NCBI GenBank assembly: GCA_947683625.1
Contig: CANTUR010000629.1
Coordinates: forward strand, 1,426,001-1,490,000
DNA length: 64,000 nucleotides
Origin: Mallotus nudiflorus
Taxonomy: Eukaryota; Streptophyta; Magnoliopsida; Malpighiales; Euphorbiaceae
Direction of reading: 5' to 3'
Made by a program: the position numbers and the translations under genes
Notes under the pieces: model-generated
The model's database searches: none
What the model saw: the letters and a program-made list of their open reading frames with translations, nothing else
What the model was told of the DNA's origin: nothing
Shown: in pieces, positions 33,812 to 45,647 of the stretch
How positions within the stretch are numbered: the first letter of the stretch is position 1
How the letters are laid out: each line of letters begins with the position of its first letter

Positions 33812-36565
33812 TGTCACACCTGTGCTCTAACCCTAAGTATATTTGCATTCATTATGCATTGCATTTACATACTACATATTGATTTAATTTAAGTATAAGT
33901 TTTTATATATATGTATATGTGTGTGTGTGTATATATATAGGAAAGAGCTCAATTGTAGCAAATGATTGTCCTTAATTGAATAATTGAAAACTTGAGGATT
34001 TATAGGTAACTTAAGCATTTCATTAAGGATCAAAAGGAGTTTTTTACATATTATTTAATTAATTTCATTAGGAATATCATGAGTTTCCATACATAGGAAG
34101 AAAGAAAGAAAGAAAGGGAAAAAAAAAAGAAAGAGGGTTGATTTATTTCCTTTTATAAAAATGATTTTTTAAGAAAAATTGAAGCTCTAAAATACAATTA
34201 ATGCTATAATATTTATCTTAGAAACTTTGGTGATTGATTTGATAAGTAATTTTAGTGTTTTGGTTAGTTTAATTTAAGGGTTCTTAAGTTACAGAATTCG
34301 GATTTGATAATTCTGGACTATATATCTCTATAATTTGATCATATCTTCATCTAAAGAACTCTAAATTAAGTTCTATTTGGTGATTTAGAAGCTTTGAAGA
34401 ATTATTTAAATTTTTTTCTCTTTGAGATTGGTCTGATTCAGTCTTTATGTTAAGGTAATGAGAGAAAACATTTTATTGTTTAGTCTATCAGTTTCTTTGA
34501 GCTGTTTATAATTCGTTATATATAAATCTATTTGTGGATTTCCAATTAGTGCAAAAATTTTATAGCATATTTTTAGCATATATATCTAACACTGATTAAA
34601 ATTTTAGCTCAAAATTTATTTTCTATAAATCTTAGAAATTTTTCAAAGTCAGCTTTAAAAGCAACCATTTTAATTATGTGAACTAAGTTTATAAAGTTCA
34701 TGAGTTAAAACTAGTCTAGATACTTTTGGTAAATCTTGAGCTAAGAAACTCAAAATTGAGTTTAGTTTAATTCTAAAAAAACTTAAAAGAGTTTGCTAAA
34801 ACCTTTTAGTTTTGATCCAGAGCTGATTATGCCTGAATAGTGGTCTAACAGACTTGTACTTATTATTGCTCAATCTGTCTGAGTAACTAAGCTACTTATA
34901 ATGCGACCTTTATAATTTTATTTGAGGTTATTGGATGGAATTAGAATTTTTATTAAAGGTACTAGACATAAAGAAATTTTTTTTGGTTACAATTTGAGGT
35001 TAAAATTCCTTTTCTACAGGTTAGAGCAAGTTTTCTAATATAGGCCTAAAAATAGCTCTTGTAGAGTTAATAAGTCTGGTTTGTAAAGTTAAGTTAATTT
35101 GCATATTTTACATATAGTTTGGGGAATACATGGTTAGGTTAGTATATAAGAATGTTATATTGATTATTTATAAATGAAATTACATGTTTTAAGTGTTGGA
35201 AAAGTCAAGGGAAGTCCAGGTGCAAGTTAAGCAAATTTGGTAAACCGGATTTGTGTGTTGATAGGCTATTTGGTTATTAGATGTTCAGGCCTTAAAATAT
35301 TTTTATATCAACAATGAAATGAGCTTTTGATATTATTTTATGAACCTGATTTGACATATTGAAATTGATTTAATTCAGCTTGTTGTTACTTGAATTATTC
35401 AAGCTTTGAAAAAATAAAAGGTTTTCAAATTTACAAGTTAAAGGTGTTACTACATTATGCCTTTGTTTTGTAAGATGAATGAGATTTATTTTAGCTACTT
35501 GATGATTTGAATGAGTCATAGTTAGATTGGTTTTATTCCTTTGAATTTTGATGAGAATTGGTTTGATTTTTAATACTATGATGAGCTATAAATATGATAG
35601 AATGGTTTTGATAAATTTTGGAGGAAATGGTATTTATTTTGTTTATTACCTCCCTATATAAGATGAATGAATTTGTTGAGGTGATATATACACAGTTGAG
35701 ATTGTGTTGGCCATTATTGCATAATAAATAATAGGGCACTTGATTGCAGGATGGTAAAGGAAGAAAGGTCATTCTATGCTAATTTAGTTAAAGGGTTAGC
35801 CTTTAAGTGTGCCTAGAGAGTGAGTTTGTGATGGCTTGAATGTTATGGCTAAGTTGTGATGCTTATTATAGGGATTATTAATACAAATGAAAGATTGTAT
35901 TAATATTTACAAAGGCACATGTTTGAATTAACTAAGTTTTGAATATGTTTGAAAGCAAAATTGAATTGGATATTTCGAGTGAATGATAATTTGATTATTA
36001 AATGTTTTAGTATTTTAATTTAAGATGTTTATTATATTGAATTTAGTAAAACTATTTTTTACTTGTAACATATATTCATTGAATATTTTTGTACTCATTT
36101 TATTCTGTTTTATAAACATTTTCAGACAAAAGGACTTGATAATTGGTGAACAGAGTTAAGTTAGTATGGATAGAAGTTTCAAAATAAAGTTGGCGAACAT
36201 CCTCGTTAGAGTAGTTTGTTCCTTAATTTTTTTTAAGATTGTTGTATAAGTGTTGTAAAATATTAGTGGCTAAGGCATATTTAAAAATGTAATATTTATA
36301 TTTTCCAATTATTTTGTACATATTTTACTATTTATAAATAGTTTTTCACAATTCAAAAGTACATATTTTACTATTCATAAATAGTATTTCACTATTCAAA
36401 AAAGCGTTGTACTTTAAAAGTTTTTATTCTCTATATATACATGTGTATAACACTAAACTTTTATAAGAGATTAATTTCAAATCCTCTTGTAAATATAAGG
36501 ATATTATAACAAAAAATTATTAAACTGAGCAATTTGTTTGGTGATTAGTTTTAAATGTCCATGCA
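33812..36565 (+). repeat. Gypsy A right LTR
   Basis: About 2.75 kb, TGTCACACCTGTGCTC onward. Uninterrupted, so it shows the empty site of Copia 2 near 34310 (AATTCTGGACTATATATC). Frames within it are not genes. Confidence 0.88.
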
Positions 36566-36574
36566 AAATGATGC

Positions 36575-36758
36575 TGTGTTATGATTTAGAGAAGACTGAG
36601 TTATGAACAAGTTTCTGTTAACTGCTACTACTACTAGGTGAGTGGACCATGCATTAGATGTACTTTTGAAAAAAAAACTATAAAATTTTTATTTTTTAGT
36701 TGATTTTTAGAATTTTTAAAATTTAAATTTCACTTTAGTCCAATTTATTTAGTTATTT
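36575..36758 (+). repeat. Tandem duplication unit A, left part
   Basis: GTGTTATGATTTAGAGAAGA and GACTGAGTTATGA match 43020-43050; the following stretch to TTTATTTAGTTATTT matches to about 43185. The LINE then interrupts, and the unit resumes at 42335. Confidence 0.72.
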
Positions 36759-36772
36759 GTTTTTTTTACAGG

Positions 36773-38055
36773 ATGAGAAACCCTTGTGGTGCTATGACAT
36801 CAGGGACAAATGATGATTAGAATGACTATCCTGGTCATTATGAGATGTTCACAGCATGCATTCCAATTTGGTAGAACCCTATTAATGCTTCTCTAACATT
36901 GCATGAATCATAAAAAAAATATATGTTGGGGCAGTGCAGGAGAATATTTAGGTTTCTGCCCTATCTGCCTTGGCTTTTCCAGCTATTCCTATTGTAGGTT
37001 CCTACTAGGCAATTAAAATCAACTGAAATTTATAAAAAATGACTAGAGTTATGTCAACACTCTCTGATTGCATGGGTTTTTCTCAATAAAGGTGAAACAT
37101 TATGGACACTAGCAAAATTAAAAAAAGAGCTTTCTTTGATTTGGGGTCTTAATTCCAATTGGAAACTTATTTCTTTAGGAAGGGGATTTTATTATGTATT
37201 TCTTCAATCAGCTTTGGAAAAGGATGCTATATGGGTATGGGGATCATTATCTCTTAAACCTGGTACATTGAGATTACAGAGGTGGTGTCCAAGTTTTAAT
37301 CCTCATAAGAAGTCCTTTACCACATAGGTCTAGGTTCAGTTTTTTTAGCTTCCATGGGAATTATGGGATCCATAATTATTGGTAGATAATGCACATAATA
37401 TTAGCATCCTTTCATAATTAACAAAGCCACTTTGGATAGTGATTTTGGTCACTTCGCATGAATTCTAGTTGACATTAATTTATCAGTTTTGCTATAATAA
37501 TAATTGGTTTTGGACTACAAGGGTAGTTTATTCGATATTGATATTGCCTATGAGAACCTTCCGTCAATCTATTCAGTATGCCAATCTATTGGATATAATT
37601 CTACTACATGTTGTTTAAGCAAATCAAACCAACCTATTGACCATGATAAGTAGGCAAAACCAAAACGTGATCCATTATGAGGAAGAACTATTGTTCATCA
37701 AGAATGGCACCCGTAGGACACTAATAAGGAACCAGTTCCTATTACTAATGTTTTTGATATATTACACCATATCACATAGCACAACTCAGACCTCGAACTA
37801 ACTAAAAATAAATCATTTACCTCGATTCAAGTAATGGCGGATCCTATCATTATTCTAGAGGTAGCTCATTCCTCTTCAAAGGAGCAAGTGAATCTGGATA
37901 AGGCTCAACAAGAGTTATTACTTATGAGTAAATAGTCCTAGGTTGATTAGGTTGATAATGAGGGGATGGAGCTTAGTAGGAGGTCTAGGAAAAAATCACC
38001 CAAGAAAAAGACTATTTTTACTAGTAATAAGCCCATTAATAGGGTAGTCTTCCAG
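36773..38055 (+). pseudogene. LINE ORF1 remnant (DUF4283-type RNA-binding protein)
   Basis: The clearest part is 37100-37330: LGRGFYYVFLQSALEKDAIW and VWGSLSLKPGTLRLQRW, followed by SFNPHKKSF, which match the DUF4283 domain common in plant LINE ORF1 proteins. Downstream text keeps scattered LP-ELWDP-type words near 37350. A Lys/Ser-rich tail lies near 37970-38030. The zinc knuckle normally following was not securely found. Stops interrupt repeatedly. Confidence 0.75.
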
Positions 38056-38063
38056 TTTTCAAA

Positions 38064-41000
38064 ATAAAGATTTTATTTTGGAATTGTAGAGGACTTGGAA
38101 ATACACCTACTCAAAGTGCCCTATATAATTTGTTTACCCTCCATACACTTGATTTGTTATGTCTTGCTGAACCAAAAATCATTTTTACCTATGTAAGTTT
38201 TCATTTTTGGAGTTCTATAGGTTTGTCATTTATTGCTCATAACATTACTCAACTTCCATCCATTTGGGTGCTCATCTCCTCTTCTATAGGAGAAGAAAAT
38301 GTCTCTATTCTAGCCAGCTCGAATCAACATGAAACTATTTAGTTCCCTTTGCCTTCGATTAATTATGTTGTTTCATGCATTTATGGGAATTTCCTTTCTT
38401 TTTGTCATCATCTATTATAAGACAATCTTCTTTAAGTCACAGGATTAATTCATGATGATTTTTGGTATGTCATTGGTGATTTTAATGCATGTTATAGTTC
38501 TCATAAAAGAAGGGGATGCCCTCCAGCAGCTCATTCTTGTTTTGATTTCATTTCGACTATGAATGTTTTGATTTAACTTGTTTAGACATAAAAGGGACTC
38601 TTTATACTTTGTCAAATAATAGATGGGGTGCTAACCATATTGACATTTGTTTGGATTGCTCTTTTTGTAATTAGCCTGCTCTTATATTCTGGAAAAGCAT
38701 TGAGTGTTAAGCTCTTATGAGATATCAAGAGGATCATAATCCTATTCTCTTAGACTATCAAATTGATCAGGTTATTGCTCCTAAACCTTTTTATTTTCTT
38801 TCTTTGTGGACTAACCATGAACACTTTGTGTCTAATGCGCACACTTTTTGGTGTTCAATTACTCTTTCTAGCCATCTAATGTATGTGATTACATAAGTTA
38901 AAAATGATTCATACCTTTCTTTATACCTAGAATAAATCAACTTTTGGTCATCTTGATCACTTGATTAATGATGCTATGCAAAATTTATTTCATGCCCAGT
39001 TTGAAATTAAAGCTTATAATTGTAATGATGATCGTTATACTAGAGAGTTAGAAGCTTCTAAATAGCTCTCACTTCATCTAAACATTTAATTCTCTCTACT
39101 TAAATATTAAAGTCGCATTCGGTTATTATAACATGTTGATAGGAACTTAAAATTTTTCACTTCTTACTTGCTAGACGGAGAGTCTTTTCTAGCATCATAG
39201 CTTGTTTATTGATGACGTTCTTGCTGATTATCATATTTTGATTGAAAATCATATTACAAGTTTTTATTCAAATTTATTTACTTCTACCAGTAATGTTTTA
39301 GGATTAGAAGAGTTTCCCTTATTCATCCTAAACCTTATTTCTTCTAAAGATAATGATATTCTTCTGCGAGTTCCTTTAGATTCTAATATTAAAAGAGCAA
39401 TCTTCCAAATGGATCATTTCAATACCCTTAGTCCATATGGATTTATAGGATTATTATTCAAAAAATGTTAGGATTTTATTAGTATTAATGTTTGTGCTTC
39501 AATGATACACTTTTTCCATAATGTAACTATCTTGGGAGGTTTAAATTCCAGTTTTATAATTCTCATGCCTAAAATTTATTATGCCTCTAGGATTAAAAAT
39601 TTTAGACCCTTAACCTTAGTAATTTTATCTATAAGATAATTACTAAGCTTATTGCTAAGGTGGCTTCTAGAATTATTGCTTAGCCTCAATGTAGATTTCT
39701 TCAGGGTAGGCACATTAAAGATTGCATTGTTATTGCCTCTAAAAACATCAATCTTCTTGATAAGGCTTGCTTGGGAGGTAATATGGCTATTAAGATTAAC
39801 ATTCGTAATGCTTTTGACACTTTAGAATGGGGTTTTATTTTATCAGTGCTTCATAGCTTTGGTTTTTTTGACACTTTTTGTGGTTGGATTAATAGTATTC
39901 TTTATTCATCTCATATTTCTAGTATGGTGAATGGCTCAACCAAAGGATATTTCTCATGTTCTAAAAGGGTATGATAGGGTGACCAACTCTCACCTCTCTT
40001 GTTTTATCTAGCAGAGGATTTCCTCAATTGGAGATTGCTATATCTATTTCAAACTAATTCTTTAGTTCCTATGTATGCTTCTTATTAGGTTCATTATCCA
40101 TCCCACCTTTTACATGTAGATGACATCCTTGTGTTCTATAGAGCTTTGCAAGCTAATGTCATGTTGCAAGTTTTTTCTAATTATAAATAAATATTAGGTT
40201 AGGTGGTTAATTGGAGCAAATCATAAATCTTTTTTGGGAAGCATGTTTGTAATGCTTGAGCTCTTTCCTTGTGTGCTTTTGTAGATTTCAAATGAGGATC
40301 TCTCCTTTTCAACTATCTTGGTGTCCCTTTATTTATAGGTGCCATAAGAAAGTGTTGGCTTCAGCCTATAGCAGACCGTATTCTTACAAAATTTAATAAT
40401 TGGAAAGGGAAAACTTTATCCATGGCTGGTAGACTTGCCCTTATCAAATAAGTCATATATGGATCTTTATTACATTCATTTATGGTTTATAAATGGCCAA
40501 ATTCTCTCTTGAAATATTTAGAAAAAGCCATTCAAAATTTCTTATAAAGTGGTTTTATTTCTAATTAGAAATATGTCATAATTAAATGAGACAAGCGTTG
40601 CATCCCATATGATAAAGGAGGTCTTGGTCTTAAATGTTTGCATCACTTAAATAATGCTTTGTGTTGGAATGTATTTGCATATCATTCTTTCTATTTTGCA
40701 TTCTTGAGCTTAAGATTTTTATTGGTGATCTACAAGGCTCGATCTACTTATATCAGGTCATCGATTTGGTTATCAATTCTTGATGTTTCTTGGGACTTGC
40801 TAGTTAATTCTCAATGGATTCCTTCAGTTAATTCCTCTTTAAATTTTTAGAATTCATATGGGCTTGGTTATTATATTAGTGAACGTATTTAGGTTCCTTT
40901 ATTTGTAAAATGCAAGTTAGAAGCTCGTATAAGTGATATTTTTTTAAAATGGATGTTGGCATCTCCTTTTTAAGTTTCGAGTTACTTACCCTGAAATTGT

Positions 41001-42050
41001 TTTAGATATTGAGTGAGTGATTTTTTCATATCAGGATTTATTCGTTTATTGTTACTATCCTTTTGGTGTTGTTTCTTGCAAAGTGGCTTTTAACCATTTT
41101 CGACATCAACTCCCTAAAGTTGCTTGGGGTTATAAGGTCTAATGTCATTATCTTCCTCCTTTTAGGTATTTCTTACTATTGCACATGCCACATAATAAAT
41201 TGCCAACTAATGATATCTTACAATTAAAGGGCATTTATTTAGCTTCTCAATGCTGACTGTGATTATGAATTTTTTAATCATCAATTTACAAAGTGTCCAT
41301 ATGCTGTTACATTATGGTATGATTTGAGGAGAGATTTATCTAGTGGTTTTCATCAGCTTTTTCAAGTTGCTTATAATAACACTTTTTCATCTCAACTATA
41401 AACTCTTTGGAAATTTGACATTGCTTCGGTCGTTTAGTGTATTTGTAAGCCAAAAACAAAATGTTATTTGATAATTATTTCACTCCAATCTCAGTTGTTG
41501 TTCATTTTGTCTTACAATGCATAAAAGAGATAGATTCTTTTTATTTTGGTACAATGTTTAATCAAGTAGCTAATTTGATTATTCTTGCTCATTTTCGAAT
41601 TATGGGAATCCCTTGCAAGGTTCAATCTATTATCTTAGTCCTTTGGTTGCATCCTCTTATCAGTTGGTATAAAATGAATTCTAATGGTGCTGCTAGAGGC
41701 TATCCGGGTGACGCTGGTGTGGTAGAAATTCTTTGTGATTCTAGTGGTAAATCTTTGTCTTCATCTGCAGCTCCCTTAGGTATTTGCTTTGCCTTTGTAG
41801 CAACATTATCCGTTGTTATAATTAGAGTTCAAAAGGCTTGGGAATTGCAACTTCAACCTCTGTGGATAGAAAGTGGTTCTACTTTTGTAGTTCGGCAATC
41901 AATAAATCATTCAGCGGAAGTAACATGGCATCTACATTCTTTTTAGCAGAATTGTCTCAATTTATTAAGTCAACTGCAGGTTCACATTAGTCATGTTTTT
42001 TGGGAAAGGAAATTTAGTGGCTAATAAGCTCTTAACCATAGCAATAACTT
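38064..42050 (+). pseudogene. LINE ORF2 remnant: endonuclease, RT, RNase H
   Basis: It would start at 38064, where the expected ATG reads ATA, followed by KILFWNCRGLGN (endonuclease Asn motif), LAEPKI (38170), IGDFNACYSS (38472) and EDHNPILLDYQI (38731 on). RT fingers VPLDSNIKRAIFQMD (39375), IKNFRPLTL (39596) and palm A AIKINIRNAFD (39785), where the catalytic Asp is Asn (39798-39800); palm C HVDDILVF (40117). RNase H at 41650-41940 includes WYKMNSNGAARG with its first catalytic Asp also Asn (41683-41685), then LWIESGST. Multiple stops and frameshifts; no activity expected. Confidence 0.88.
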
Positions 42051-42334
42051 TACCTCATATTTTTTAGTGGGATTCTTATCCCCCTTGCTATAATAGTCTC
42101 ATGATTCATTGTGCTAGTGGTAGGGATAATTTCATATTTCTTAGTTTATTCTTTAGCTTTTGGCTTTGTATTAATTGTTTTGTACTCATTTTATTTTATT
42201 TTATTTTTAATGAATGGAGAGATTGTGGACGGTGATGTTCGTGCTATGGAGGTGTCAGTCTAGCTAAGATGACTTGGTGCACTACCTGATTCTCGATCTT
42301 CCCCTTATTTAAAAAAAAAATTATTTAGTTATTT

Positions 42335-43014
42335 ATATGTAAAATTTTGAGCAAATTAGCTTAGAATTCTAACTTAAATAAAACATCAAAAATATTATAC
42401 CCAAACTTGAAAAATCTTTGGATAAAATTGATACCCGCACCTATACACGTGTCTAAATATACATAATTATTTATATTTAAAAATTAGCACTGCTAACTAT
42501 GAAAATTCAAAATAATTTATAAATAAAATAATATATTTTTTTACATTTAGGTTAAAATTATAAATTAAATTAACCACTTATATATTTTTAAACACAATAC
42601 ACATTTATCCTTTTTTTTTGTGTTGGATTTTAGTGAATATGATTTTTGTGCAAATTACTTATTAATTTTGTTTGATTAAATTTAATATATTTATTATAAG
42701 TATAATTTTTTTAATCTAAAAGCATAAATGAATTGAGTTGAATTTAACTTTTGAAAGTTAAACCTTGACCAGTAAAAAATTAAGTAAATTCGAGCTCAAA
42801 AAAAGTTTCAAATTCAGAGTTTTTGAGCTCCGTTCAATTCTTTTTGTTGGCATGATAAATGATTAGGCTATATGTGGGTTCTAATTTTGTCCAGTCACTA
42901 TCAAAAGTATTATATTATTTTAAATTTTAAATTTCAATAATTTAATTAAAAAAAATGTAGAGACTCTGAAATAATAAAATTTAAAAGGTTCAGACACCTA
43001 AAATGCAATTATCC
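42335..43014 (+). repeat. Tandem duplication unit A, right part
   Basis: CCCAAACTTGAAAAATCTTT (42401), CACTTATATATTTTTAAACA (42574) and GTTGGATTTTAGTGAATATG (42623) recur in order in unit B at 43260, 43438 and 43484. It ends in GAGCTC-rich words. No coding content. Confidence 0.8.
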
Positions 43015-43690
43015 CTATTGTGTTATGATTTGAAGAGGAGAGGACTGAGTTATGATCTGGTTGCTAACAGGTGCCACTAGTAGTGTATTAAGGGTATTCT
43101 TGGAGAAAAAAGTTGTAATTTTTAATTTTTTGTATTGAATTGGGAAGTTTTTTAAATTTAATTTAAATATATTGCAATTTATTTAGTTTTTATATATAAA
43201 ATAAAAATTCTAGTAAATTCGCTTATAATTCAAATCTATATAAAACCTCTAAAATTGTACCCAAACTTGAAAAATCTTTCGATAAAATGTATACCACACA
43301 TGTACATATGTTTAAATATATGCGTAATTACTTATGTTTATAAATAATCAATGCTGAACATTGAATATTCAAAATTATTTCTAAATACAAAATTATATTT
43401 TTTTACATTTTGATTTAAATTTATAAATTAAAGTAACCACTTATATATTTTCAAACATAATATACATTTCTCTTTTTGTGTGTGTTGGATTTTAGTGAAT
43501 ATGATTTTCGCACAAATTATCCATTAATTTTCTTGATTTAAATTTAACATATCTGTCATAGGTAAAAAATTTTATTCAGAAATGTAAATGAATTGATTCA
43601 AGTTTAACTTTTAAAAGTTTATGCTTGGCCCGTCGAAAATTAAGAAATTTTGAGCTCTAAACTTTTTTTAAATTCAAAATTTAAGTTAAA
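43015..43690 (+). repeat. Tandem duplication unit B (no LINE)
   Basis: Direct repeat of unit A with substitutions and small indels throughout. GCAATTTATTTAGTTTTTAT near 43172 is the paralogous unoccupied site of the LINE. Confidence 0.8.
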
Positions 43691-44357
43691 TTCGGCTCAA
43701 ATTGAAATATCAACAAAAATAAAATAAAAAATAAATTATAAAAGTCCTCACAAGTCTAATTAAGAAACTTTCGAATACATTTTCTGAATATAAATTTTGA
43801 GTTAATAGACTTAATTTAATTAAAGAAAATTGAATTAAAGTAGCTATAAAATAAATGAATAAGAAAATTACAAACCTACCAACTAGCATTATATGAGTTT
43901 GTTCGTGTGCTTATAAAGAAAATGATAAAATTTTAGTTGATGTACGATTTGCTTCATATGTTTTTATTTTTGGCTCCGTATTTTTGTTTTTTTATTTTTG
44001 AACTTCCACTTTTTCAATTTTATTTTTTTGTTTTTTCATTTTTGATTTTTAATTTTTTTATTAGCTATGTAACTTTATATTTCAACTTTTTTTTCTTTTA
44101 CCTATACATTATTTTTTAAACTCCTTTTCAATTGAAGTTAATTGTATGTATTTATTTAATTTTTATATTTTAAATAATTTTAATTTTTAGTTTAAATTCT
44201 TATGGAATCTTATCCAATGCAGATTGTTACAAAATATTGCTTTTTACAATCAATTTAGCCTATCTTTAGTTCAATTCCACCAAAAAATTTATTTAATTTC
44301 CAAATGAATTCTGATGCAGAGCAACAAGTCATTGAATGAGTTTACAGAACAATGAAC

Positions 44358-44388
<31 letters not shown>
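43691..44388. other. AT-rich spacer, no gene
   Basis: Mostly poly-T and A/T-rich sequence; a T-rich stretch (43940-44120) yields only Phe/Leu/Ile frames. Ends in an (AAT)n tract at 44360-44389. Confidence 0.5.
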
Positions 44389-44394
<6 letters not shown>

Positions 44395-45027
44395 CATATA
44401 ATTAATCAATTATTTTCATATTTAACCTAATTTTTATAAATTGACATAAATCTAAAAATAATTATAAAAATTAGATAAAAATCACAAAAATTATAAACTC
44501 AACTCTAAAATTAATAATAACTACTAATAACATCAAAAATCACAATTTCATAATTTATATAATTAATTTACGAAAATTAATAAAATAATAATAAAATATT
44601 CAAAAATTCACAAAAATCAAAATAATTCCCAAAAATCACACAAAAATTCAGGGATGTATCTTAAGCTAGGGGGAACAACTTTTGTGAAGAAATTTTCCAT
44701 GAATCAACCAAAAACTCCTGAAAAAAATTAAAACCCTAAAGGGCCGAATTAAAGAAATTAAGAAACAACAAAAATGGAGGAGTTAGAGCTCAAACCAAGG
44801 CTAGAATCAAGTTCACCAGAGCTCTAGGAGTTGAATAGCACTGGAAATGTGAAGAATGATGATTGGAATAGCTTGGAACGTCGGTGAGCTCGAGTTTCGG
44901 CTTCTCTCAATCACCGTCGGTCTGCTGCTTGCCGGAGAGGAAGAAGGAGACGGGGAGGACGGCAAGAGGTGGCTGGATGACGGTGAGGCACTCCGATAGT
45001 GGTTGATCGGTGTGACAGTGATGGTAA

Positions 45028-45041
45028 GGGGGGGTGGGGGG
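45028..45041 (+). other. G-rich tract in LTR (possible quadruplex)
   Basis: Seven G, one T, six G, inside the GC-rich LTR block. The same place in the other LTR (53285-53305) has G7-T-G5-TCGC-G4. Confidence 0.6.
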
Positions 45042-45098
45042 TCGCGAGGAAGAAGAAGAAGAAGAAGGAAGCTTTTCTTTTCTTTTTTTTTACATAGT

Positions 45099-45148
<50 letters not shown>

Positions 45149-45295
45149 CTTTATATTAAAATAATAATATATATATGTACACACTAATGTACACATGTCT
45201 ATCAATATATATATATACACACACATACATGTATTATACAGACAAGAATATAGTATAATAACCCTAATATATAATAACACGCATTATAATAATGC

Positions 45296-45296
<1 letters not shown>

Positions 45297-45340
<44 letters not shown>
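45297..45340. repeat. (AAT)n microsatellite in gypsy B 3' LTR
   Basis: About 14 units, at the LTR position equivalent to 53438-53519. Confidence 0.96.
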
Positions 45341-45592
45341 CAATATCATCGTTAAAAATAACCTTAGTAACTAAATAGAATTATTAAAATAATTCTTAAA
45401 ATAATAAATTTATGTAAATAAATATCTAAAATAATAAGCTTTAAAATAAATATTTATATAGAAAATTTGATTAAACACGAAATAATGAATATAAATCACA
45501 AAATAATATAATAATCAAATATAACTTCAAATTTTATTAACACTGCATATCCTGTTTTAAAATAAAATAATTTAAAAACTAGGGTTATTATA

Positions 45593-45607
45593 GTCTCCCC
45601 TCCTTAT
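45593..45607 (-). other. Polypurine tract of gypsy B
   Basis: The minus strand reads ATAAGGAGGGGAGAC immediately before the 3' LTR. Confidence 0.8.
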
Positions 45608-45647
45608 AAGAATTCATCCCCGAATTCCAAGAAAGAATAAACAAGAA

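Larger units (their letters stand above)
21210..36565 (+). mobile_element. Gypsy A: chromovirus, nested with Copia 2 in its left LTR
   Basis: Left LTR 21210-21712 plus 26533-28975, interior 28976-33811, right LTR 33812-36565. The first two bases of the left LTR read CG instead of TG, and the right LTR seems to lack its last 30 or so bases (after TTTTAAATGTC near 36560), so no TSD can be called. The interior has gag, protease, RT, RNase H, integrase and a chromodomain-like tail in Ty3/gypsy order. Confidence 0.9.
36759..42320 (+). mobile_element. L1-like LINE, near full length, TSD TTATTTAGTTATTT
   Basis: 5,562 bp ending in a 10-A tail (42311-42320). The 14-bp TSD lies at 36745-36758 and 42321-42334. 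ORF1 (DUF4283-type gag-like) is followed by ORF2 (endonuclease, reverse transcriptase, RNase H), the layout of plant L1 elements with RNase H. Both frames are broken by many stops. Confidence 0.93.
44389..45592 (-). repeat. Gypsy B 3' LTR, truncated
   Basis: Collinear with 52672-53769 of the 5' LTR. It carries the GC-rich block (44760-45060), the (TA)n tract 45102-45144, and (AAT)n 45297-45340. The tip reads TAT instead of TGT on the minus strand, next to the polypurine tract complement GTCTCCCCTCCTTAT. Confidence 0.88.

Noticed and set aside
43937..44119. Phe/Tyr-rich membrane-like peptide
   Set aside because: Low-complexity T-rich DNA with no start context, promoter or conserved neighbour.
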